DNA from: Aegicerativicinus sediminis
Lineage (GTDB): Bacteria > Bacteroidota > Bacteroidia > Flavobacteriales > Flavobacteriaceae
Length of the DNA: 64,000 nt
Reading direction: 5' to 3'
Assembly (NCBI RefSeq): GCF_015476115.1
Contig: NZ_CP064295.1
Span: 2,164,001 to 2,228,000, forward strand
Both the position numbers and the translations under genes were made by a program. Numbering within the stretch: the stretch's first letter is position 1; each line of letters starts with the position of its first letter. Of this stretch, positions 55,200-61,705 are shown one piece after another. A model generated the notes under the pieces. The model was not told the origin of the DNA, made no database searches, and was given only the letters and a program-made list of their open reading frames with translations.

Positions 55200-55356
55200 G
55201 AATTATGGATTTAGTTAGTGATTGTTTATCTAAATGTAGTTAAAAATTAAAATCCTTTATTATTATTGTTAAAGTTTAATGTAGTTTACAAAATTGTAAG
55301 GAATAGGAAGTAAGTGCCACTAAGGCTGAAATATTTGTGAACCAACTATCACTTTG

Positions 55357-57735
55357 ATGAAAGACCTTAATAATTTTTTCGATTCACCAGTACTGCTTAA
55401 GATTGGCTTCCACAGACTTTTTGAGTTTTATGAGTCTTGGTTAACTGACCCTAATCCTATTAAAGTCAATCGGGCTAAGGAACTCTTAAGTTTAAAGGAG
55501 TCGTTTCCTTATTTAAATGAAGGTATATCAGACCTAGATCTTTTGGAACAGTTGACAGATCAGTTGGAGTTTCTCCTAGAGGATTTGTTTCCTGATATGC
55601 TGGGCACAAATGAAATTAAGGCTGCTGGGGTTCCATACCGCAACTACTATTTTAAATATAGCTCCAGATTTAATAATATATTGAATAATGCTGGAAATGA
55701 CTTTGTGCTTACTGTTCAAAATATAGTTGGTGATGATTTGTACATAGTGGCCTGTACAATGATTTTGCAGTTCTATTATGGTTATGAAATAAAGTTGAAC
55801 AGACCATTTTTTTATCAAATACCAGATCAAAGAGGAATTATGAGGCATTATAAATTAATGTATAATGCTGACTTTACAGATATAATAATTAATGATGGTG
55901 TACAACCAATTACCCAAGAAGATTTTGAGGAATTGATTGATAATTTCCACGATGTCGATTTATGGAGAGAAAAGTTTCCTCCTCGTAGTTATACCATGAA
56001 AGGATTTATTATCAGTAATCTGTTTGATGTTACCCAAGATCAATCGGTCTCTAATTTCAAGTCTAATCTTATTGGAGATTTTAAGGAAATAAGCCATGAG
56101 GGTATTAAGGAAATTACCAAAACATTTCAATCCTTAATGGGGATACCAGATATTGAGGTCGGCTTTTCAGAATATATTGCTGAGGAAGAATCTTTTCAAC
56201 TGTTGTTTGGTAATTACATGAATAGTTTTCTTTTAAACAAGGAGGATAGTAAAGATTGCCATAAAGCATTGTGTGATGATTCATATGAGTCTCTTGTTAA
56301 TCACCATCAACTTGTTGCAATTTCCGATGTTGATAGATGTTACAAAAAGTCGAAGGGAAAAAATCCCCAATGTGTAGTGCTTTATAACCAAGGATATAAA
56401 AGTGCCTTACTTGTGCCTATAGCAGAAAAAGAAAAATTAATTGGTGTATTGGAATTGGTTTCTAAAACTCCAAAAGTTCTCAATAGTGTTACTGCTCAGA
56501 GACTAGAAGATGTTATGCCATTTATTGTTTCGGCTTTGCAAAGGGCGAAACGTGAAGAGGCAAATCTAATTGAAGCTATCATTCAACAAGAGTGTACCGC
56601 GATTCACCCAAGTGTGCATTGGAAGTTTAAAAGTGCCGCAAGGAAATTTATTCACCAAAACAAATTGGATGAAACAAACCCGCAATTTGATTCTATCAAA
56701 TTTGACCAGGTGTATCCCTTGTTTGGTCAAATTGATATCCAAGGTTCCTCTGAAGCTCGAAATACAGCTACGAAGAAAGACCTTTGCCTACAGTTGCGTA
56801 TGGTTGAAAAATTGATTTTAAACTTTAATGAACGAGAACCACTGCCCATTTTTAACCAGATTCTCAACTTAATCAATAAACATCTAGGCGATTTAGAAAC
56901 AGAATTTAGGGTTGATTCTGAACAGCAAATTTTAAAATTCCTAAAGGAAGAAATTGATCCTATCTTAATTTTTCAGAAGAAAAAATACCCAGACTTTTTA
57001 GATGACATTGATTCTTACTTCCAGAGAATCGATCCTGTTTTGAATATTTTTTATGTACATCGTAAAAGTTATGATGAAACTGTTTCTAAGGTTAATTTCC
57101 ATATGGCGGATTATTTAGACGGTAGACAAGTTGAAGCCCAAGCCATGTACCCACATTATTTTGAGCGATTTAAAACGGATGGGGTTGAGCATAATATGTA
57201 CATAGGGGAAGCAATTACTAGAGAGGAGAGTTTTAATAAACTATACCTCTATAATTTGAGGTTATGGCAGTTGCAAGTTATGGTTGAAATGGAGAATGAA
57301 TTTTATAGAAGAAAGCAGGAATATCCATTACAGTTAGATGTGGCATCAATGATTCTTGTTTATAATCAACCACTTTCAATCCATTTTAGAATGGACGAAA
57401 AACAGTTTGATGTAGATGGGACTTATAATGCCAGATATCAGGTGGTTAAAAAACGGGTTGATAAGGCCTTTGTAAAGGGAACCAATGAGCGCTTAACGCA
57501 AAATGGTAAAATAGCCATAGTCTATAGCCAAAAAGAAGACGAAACCGAATATCTGGAATACATAAAATTTCTGCAGGCTAAAAATTATTTAAATGATACT
57601 GTGGAAATCCTAGAATTAGAAGATTTGCAAGGTATTACTGGTCTTAAAGCGATTCGCGTTGGAGTTCTTTATCACAAAGAAAAGGATAAAGATTATTACT
57701 CCTACGAAGATTTAATGGATGAACTGAAGAATTAG
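55357..57735 (+). CDS. GAF-domain protein of unknown function
   Basis: 792 residues from the ATG at 55357; an in-frame TTG at 55354 would add one residue. No signal peptide or transmembrane helix, so cytoplasmic. A GAF-like domain lies about residues 265-410; it includes FQLLFGNYMNSFLLN, LVAISDVDRCYKKSKGKNPQC, GYKSALLVPIAEKEKLIGVLELVSK and a following signalling-type helix VMPFIVSALQRAKREEAN. The flanks are mainly helical and unassigned; no kinase, cyclase (GGDEF or class III) or HD motif was found. It converges with the HD/Pycsar-effector-like gene, and the two stop codons overlap. Sensing a small molecule and passing the signal to a partner is inference. Confidence 0.75.
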   Translation: MKDLNNFFDSPVLLKIGFHRLFEFYESWLTDPNPIKVNRAKELLSLKESFPYLNEGISDLDLLEQLTDQLEFLLEDLFPDMLGTNEIKAAGVPYRNYYFKYSSRFNNILNNAGNDFVLTVQNIVGDDLYIVACTMILQFYYGYEIKLNRPFFYQIPDQRGIMRHYKLMYNADFTDIIINDGVQPITQEDFEELIDNFHDVDLWREKFPPRSYTMKGFIISNLFDVTQDQSVSNFKSNLIGDFKEISHEGIKEITKTFQSLMGIPDIEVGFSEYIAEEESFQLLFGNYMNSFLLNKEDSKDCHKALCDDSYESLVNHHQLVAISDVDRCYKKSKGKNPQCVVLYNQGYKSALLVPIAEKEKLIGVLELVSKTPKVLNSVTAQRLEDVMPFIVSALQRAKREEANLIEAIIQQECTAIHPSVHWKFKSAARKFIHQNKLDETNPQFDSIKFDQVYPLFGQIDIQGSSEARNTATKKDLCLQLRMVEKLILNFNEREPLPIFNQILNLINKHLGDLETEFRVDSEQQILKFLKEEIDPILIFQKKKYPDFLDDIDSYFQRIDPVLNIFYVHRKSYDETVSKVNFHMADYLDGRQVEAQAMYPHYFERFKTDGVEHNMYIGEAITREESFNKLYLYNLRLWQLQVMVEMENEFYRRKQEYPLQLDVASMILVYNQPLSIHFRMDEKQFDVDGTYNARYQVVKKRVDKAFVKGTNERLTQNGKIAIVYSQKEDETEYLEYIKFLQAKNYLNDTVEILELEDLQGITGLKAIRVGVLYHKEKDKDYYSYEDLMDELKN

Positions 57736-58919
57736 CCTCTGTATTTAAAAGCTATAGCAAAAGCTATAACCGAAACTATTATGCCAATCATGAACACGTT
57801 ATAAGTGTTTCTCAACAATCGGTATTTTCTATCAAGCACCTTACCCAAAAAATATAAATCCTTGGTAAGCGAGCTATAAACATAATTTTTGTCCTGAAGA
57901 AGTTCATCGATTGCCCATTGAAATTCCTTTAGTTCCATTTTGTGGAAATTACCAAAGAAAGTAAGATTCACCTCTTTTTTCCTTACATCTTCCTTGGTAA
58001 ACTCACCTCTTGTAATGTTAGGTCTTGTAGCCATTATAGACATTATCATTGAGGCAATGCAGAAAATAGTAAAAATAATAGTTGGCCAAATTAGATAATC
58101 GTTAGTAGGATTATCTAGTTTAGAAATAAGATTAGAAAGTACCAGTGAAATAATAATTGCGTTTACAGACAAAAGAATGTTGGCTTTTGTATCAGCTATA
58201 TCACTTAATTTAATGTGGTTTCGAAGAGCAACTCTGTAGAATGTTTGAATGCCTCTTTCTGGACTCGCATTCTTGGCGTCCGCCTTATATTGTGCTTTTA
58301 ACTTTTCCTTCTTTAACTTTTTATTCTCCTTCTTCTTTTTCTTGATAAGACTTGCAAGGTTTTCATCTTTTGCCGCCTGCCAATTTCTAACTGCATAGGG
58401 AGTATAGTATTTGTGCACGTTAGAAAGGACACGAATATTTTCATCTACCCAATCAGAAGATGTGTATTCTTTAATACCCTGTATTTCGAGCTCTTTCCTT
58501 AAAAATTCTGAAGCTTCATCAAAATAGTCCTTTGCAAAATGCGATGCATCTGCATCCCTTATTATTTCCTCTAACTTAGAATTTGGCTGATTTTGGAATT
58601 CAGTGGCCATGATGCATTTGTTCACTTCCTCTATGACATCTTCGTCAACATTTTCAGATTTGAGGAATTCGGTTGCTATCTTAACGCTTTCCTCTTCATG
58701 CCCTTTAACCGTTACCGTATAACCCGTATCGTGTAATAGGGCGGCAAGTTGAATAATTTCAGTTTCTTTGTCTGAAAGGTTTGAATGTTCCGCAATTTCC
58801 ATTGCGCTCTTGTAAACTCTTTTTGTGTGGGTGTAATTATGATATATGAATGTATTCGGAAGTTTATTTTTGAAAAGTTCCAATACAAATTTGTCAGTTT
58901 TCTCAATGAGGGTCGACAT
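57732..58919 (-). CDS. HD-domain phosphohydrolase fused to Pycsar-effector-like membrane domain (DUF5706)
   Basis: 395 residues. The N-terminal HD domain (about 10-150) has the metal ligands H31, H63-D64 (LLHDTGY) and D124 (RDADASH), also H74 (KGHEEES). A Lys/Glu-rich linker (about 185-215) follows, then a C-terminal membrane domain with three helices (about 243-263, 272-295 and 370-391) and the landmark DIADTKANILLSVNAIIISLV. That domain matches my memory of the Pycsar effector family (PycTM, DUF5706), which disrupts the membrane when bound to cyclic pyrimidine nucleotides. No uridylate or cytidylate cyclase gene lies beside it. The HD domain could degrade a nucleotide signal. Anti-phage function is unproven. 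Confidence 0.8.
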   Translation of the reverse strand: MSTLIEKTDKFVLELFKNKLPNTFIYHNYTHTKRVYKSAMEIAEHSNLSDKETEIIQLAALLHDTGYTVTVKGHEEESVKIATEFLKSENVDEDVIEEVNKCIMATEFQNQPNSKLEEIIRDADASHFAKDYFDEASEFLRKELEIQGIKEYTSSDWVDENIRVLSNVHKYYTPYAVRNWQAAKDENLASLIKKKKKENKKLKKEKLKAQYKADAKNASPERGIQTFYRVALRNHIKLSDIADTKANILLSVNAIIISLVLSNLISKLDNPTNDYLIWPTIIFTIFCIASMIMSIMATRPNITRGEFTKEDVRKKEVNLTFFGNFHKMELKEFQWAIDELLQDKNYVYSSLTKDLYFLGKVLDRKYRLLRNTYNVFMIGIIVSVIAFAIAFKYRG

Positions 58920-59041
58920 AGGTCCTTTTATTATAGCGTTAGTTAACTCGCCAAATTACCTAAAAATAATTTACTATTTCTAACTCATAACATTTTGTTT
59001 TTGTAATTTATTAAATTCAAACACCTTAAAAATTGCTATTT

Positions 59042-59497
59042 ATGCTTACTTGGAAAAATATTTTACATTTCTTAAAACACGGAAATCCTGAGCCAGATCA
59101 GCGAATTGAACTAAGCGAAGATGAATGGTGGCAAAAGTTAACCCCAGATCAATATAGAATAACCAGAAAAAAGGGGACGGAAGCTCCACATACAGGAGCT
59201 CTATGTTCTAGTTTTGAAGCAGGAAGGTACGATTGCGTATGTTGTGGATCCCCATTGTTCGATTCCACAATAAAGTATGAATCTAGCTCTGGTTGGCCAA
59301 GTTTCACGCAACCAATAAAAGAGAACGCCATTAAATATGAAAAGGACACCACATTTGGGATGATGCGTGTAGAGATACTTTGTAATACTTGTGATGCACA
59401 TTTGGGCCATGTATTTCCCGATGGTCCTGAACCAAGCGGTTTACGTTATTGTGTTAATTCTGAATCTATAACTTTAAAAGAAACAGAAAATGCGTAG
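59042..59497 (+). CDS. msrB: Peptide methionine-R-sulfoxide reductase
   Basis: 151 residues from the ATG at 59042; a TTG at 59033 would add three residues and is not needed. Zinc-binding pairs CVCCG and CNTCDAHLGHVF are present, and the catalytic cysteine is C137 in RYCVNSESI. Also visible are GTEAPHTGALC, and SSSGWPSFTQP, the substrate-binding tryptophan/phenylalanine region. It reduces free or peptidyl methionine-R-sulfoxide. It has no signal peptide, so it is cytoplasmic. The msrA ATG overlaps its final codons by 8 bp, so the two stereospecific reductases are made together. Confidence 0.96.
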   Translation: MLTWKNILHFLKHGNPEPDQRIELSEDEWWQKLTPDQYRITRKKGTEAPHTGALCSSFEAGRYDCVCCGSPLFDSTIKYESSSGWPSFTQPIKENAIKYEKDTTFGMMRVEILCNTCDAHLGHVFPDGPEPSGLRYCVNSESITLKETENA

Positions 59498-60038
59498 TGC
59501 TGAACTTCAAGTCGCTACTATTGGTGGAGGATGCTTTTGGTGCACTGAAGCTGTTTTTCAACGCCTTAAAGGAGTTGAGAAAGTAGTTTCTGGTTATAGT
59601 GGAGGTAATGTTCCGGGGAAACCTACTTATAGGGAGGTTTGTTCTGGGTTAACAGGCCATGCGGAGGTGATTCAAATTCATTACAATCCAGAAATCATAA
59701 GTTTTGAAGAATTACTCATCATATTTATGACCACCCACGATCCTACAACCTTAAACCAACAAGGTGCTGACCGTGGAACTCAATATAGATCTGTAATTTT
59801 TTACCATAATGAAGATCAAAAAGATGTGGCGGAGCAAGTTTTAAAGGAATTGACCTCAGAATTTGATAGGCCCATTGTTACTGAATTAAGTCCGTTGACC
59901 AATTTTTTTGAAGCTGAGGACTACCATCAGAATTACTACAACGATAACTCTACGCAAGGCTATTGTACTTTTGTTATAGATCCTAAATTGTATAAATTAA
60001 GACGTTTGTACGCTGATAAATTGAAACCAGAATCTTAA
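59490..60038 (+). CDS. msrA: Peptide methionine-S-sulfoxide reductase
   Basis: 182 residues, cytoplasmic. The catalytic signature GGGCFWCTEAVF gives active-site C15 (with C18 as possible resolving or recycling cysteine). GVEKVVSGYSGG, HAEVIQIHYNP, DPTTLNQQGADRGTQYRS and EAEDYHQNYY are the standard MsrA blocks. It reduces methionine-S-sulfoxide using thioredoxin. It lies between msrB and selO with overlaps on both sides (8 bp and 1 bp, TAATG), forming an oxidative-damage operon. Confidence 0.96.
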   Translation: MRSAELQVATIGGGCFWCTEAVFQRLKGVEKVVSGYSGGNVPGKPTYREVCSGLTGHAEVIQIHYNPEIISFEELLIIFMTTHDPTTLNQQGADRGTQYRSVIFYHNEDQKDVAEQVLKELTSEFDRPIVTELSPLTNFFEAEDYHQNYYNDNSTQGYCTFVIDPKLYKLRRLYADKLKPES

Positions 60039-61600
60039 TGATTTTAAATTTAGACGATTCCTTTACAAAAGAACTTGAGGCAGATCCGATAATGGAAAAT
60101 TCTCGACGATTGGTTAGGGATGCTCATTTTTCATATGTTATGCCTAGGAAAACGTCTGACCCAAAACTGATTCATGTAAGTCCAGAGATGTTGGAACCAT
60201 TAGGGATTTCTGGTAAGCAAATAGGAACAACGGATTTCTTGAATTTGGTTACTGGCAATCAAAACTTGCCGGGTTTTAATCCATATGCTATGGTTTATGC
60301 TGGCCATCAATTTGGAAATTGGGCTAGTCAATTAGGTGATGGCAGAGCTATTAACATAGCAGAGGTTCTTCATGATCAAAAACGATGGATACTGCAGCTG
60401 AAAGGGGCTGGAGAAACTCCTTATTCTAGATCTGCAGATGGCTTAGCGGTGTTGCGCTCCTCTATAAGAGAGTATTTATGCAGTGAAGCAATGTATCATT
60501 TAGGGGTACCTACAACGAGGGCTCTCTCTCTCGCATTGACTGGTGATCAGGTGTTGAGAGATGTTATGTACGATGGTAATGCTGCTTATGAAAAGGGAGC
60601 AATTGTTTGTAGGGTGGCACCTTCCTTTCTAAGGTTTGGAAATTATCAATGGTTTGCCTCACAGAATAAAATTAAGGAGCTAAAGCAATTAACAGATTAT
60701 ACTATCAAATATTTTTTTGATGAAGTGCCTCAACTTCATGATAATATTTATTTGAACTTTTTTCAAAAGGTTTGTGATCTAACTAGGGAAATGATTACCC
60801 ATTGGCAGAGGGTTGGTTTTGTTCATGGAGTAATGAATACCGATAACATGTCTATTCTTGGTTTAACGATTGATTATGGCCCATACGGATGGTTAGATGA
60901 TTTTAATCCTAATTGGACTCCTAACACTACAGATCGAACACATAAGCGTTACCGTTATATCAATCAGCCAAATATTGCACTTTGGAATTTATACCAATTA
61001 GCAAACGCATTAGTTCCCTTAATTAATGAAACGGAAGGATTTGAAAGCATTTTAAATACCTATCCAGATCAATTTAAAACCTCATATCAAAATATGATGA
61101 GGAAAAAATTAGGTTTAATTAATGAAGGTGATACAGATGATAAGCTAATCGGCGAATTAGTTGAAAATCTTCAAATGATTGAAACGGATATGACCATATT
61201 TTTTAGAGAATTGGCAAAGCTTTCTAAGAATGATGTTATTTCAACCACAGAATTAGTTAAATTCAGTTTTTATAATGAACAGGAATTGAATAAAATTCAA
61301 ACAGACAAGTGGTTAGATTGGTTTCAACGGTATAAAGAAAGATTACAAAATGAAGTGATTACAGATGAAGAACGGGCTTTTAATATGAATTTGGTTAACC
61401 CGAAATATGTGCTGAGAAATTATATGGCACAAATGGCCATTGATGAAGCTGATTCTGGAAATTTTGACCTAATTGACGAATTATTTCAATTGCTAAAGAA
61501 TCCTTATAAAGAACAATTAGATAACGAAAAATGGTATGCCAAAAGGCCAGAATGGGCAAGAGATAAAATTGGGTGTTCCATGTTGTCCTGCAGTTCCTAA
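60038..61600 (+). CDS. selO: Protein adenylyltransferase SelO (YdiU/UPF0061)
   Basis: 520 residues, in the usual family range. Landmarks: FNPYAMVYAGHQFGNWASQLGDGRAI near 80-105, LQLKGAGETPYSRSADG near 115-131, HGVMNTDNMSILGLTIDYGP near 263-282 holding the inverted-ATP kinase active site. It is a pseudokinase-like enzyme that transfers AMP to Ser, Thr or Tyr of proteins. The C terminus reads GCSMLSCSS, with a cysteine (C518) at the place where animal SelO carries selenocysteine. SelO is linked to redox stress through glutaredoxin and redox-enzyme targets, which fits its coupling to msrA (TAATG overlap) and msrB. Confidence 0.95.
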   Translation: MILNLDDSFTKELEADPIMENSRRLVRDAHFSYVMPRKTSDPKLIHVSPEMLEPLGISGKQIGTTDFLNLVTGNQNLPGFNPYAMVYAGHQFGNWASQLGDGRAINIAEVLHDQKRWILQLKGAGETPYSRSADGLAVLRSSIREYLCSEAMYHLGVPTTRALSLALTGDQVLRDVMYDGNAAYEKGAIVCRVAPSFLRFGNYQWFASQNKIKELKQLTDYTIKYFFDEVPQLHDNIYLNFFQKVCDLTREMITHWQRVGFVHGVMNTDNMSILGLTIDYGPYGWLDDFNPNWTPNTTDRTHKRYRYINQPNIALWNLYQLANALVPLINETEGFESILNTYPDQFKTSYQNMMRKKLGLINEGDTDDKLIGELVENLQMIETDMTIFFRELAKLSKNDVISTTELVKFSFYNEQELNKIQTDKWLDWFQRYKERLQNEVITDEERAFNMNLVNPKYVLRNYMAQMAIDEADSGNFDLIDELFQLLKNPYKEQLDNEKWYAKRPEWARDKIGCSMLSCSS

Positions 61601-61673
61601 GGAGATTTTTTAAAATTTTATGAGCAAAATCGGTTAATATTTGTACCGTATAAGCTAAGACCCCACTTCTGTT

Positions 61674-61681
61674 TATCTTTG
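61674..61681 (+). promoter_or_regulatory. -7 box upstream of the phosphoesterase lipoprotein gene
   Basis: TATCTTTG is a perfect TAnnTTTG match, 24 bp before the ATG at 61706. No good -33 TTTG is found at the expected spacing, so confidence is limited. Confidence 0.3.
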
Positions 61682-61705
61682 TTTTGTAAGTTCAAATTAG
61701 ATTGC

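Noticed and set aside
55357-57735. GAF protein as a hidden pyrimidine cyclase (PycC) partner for the Pycsar-like gene
   Set aside because: No class III cyclase metal-binding aspartates or GGDEF-like motif were found by eye; the only recognisable domain is GAF. Kept as a hypothesis for structure prediction only.
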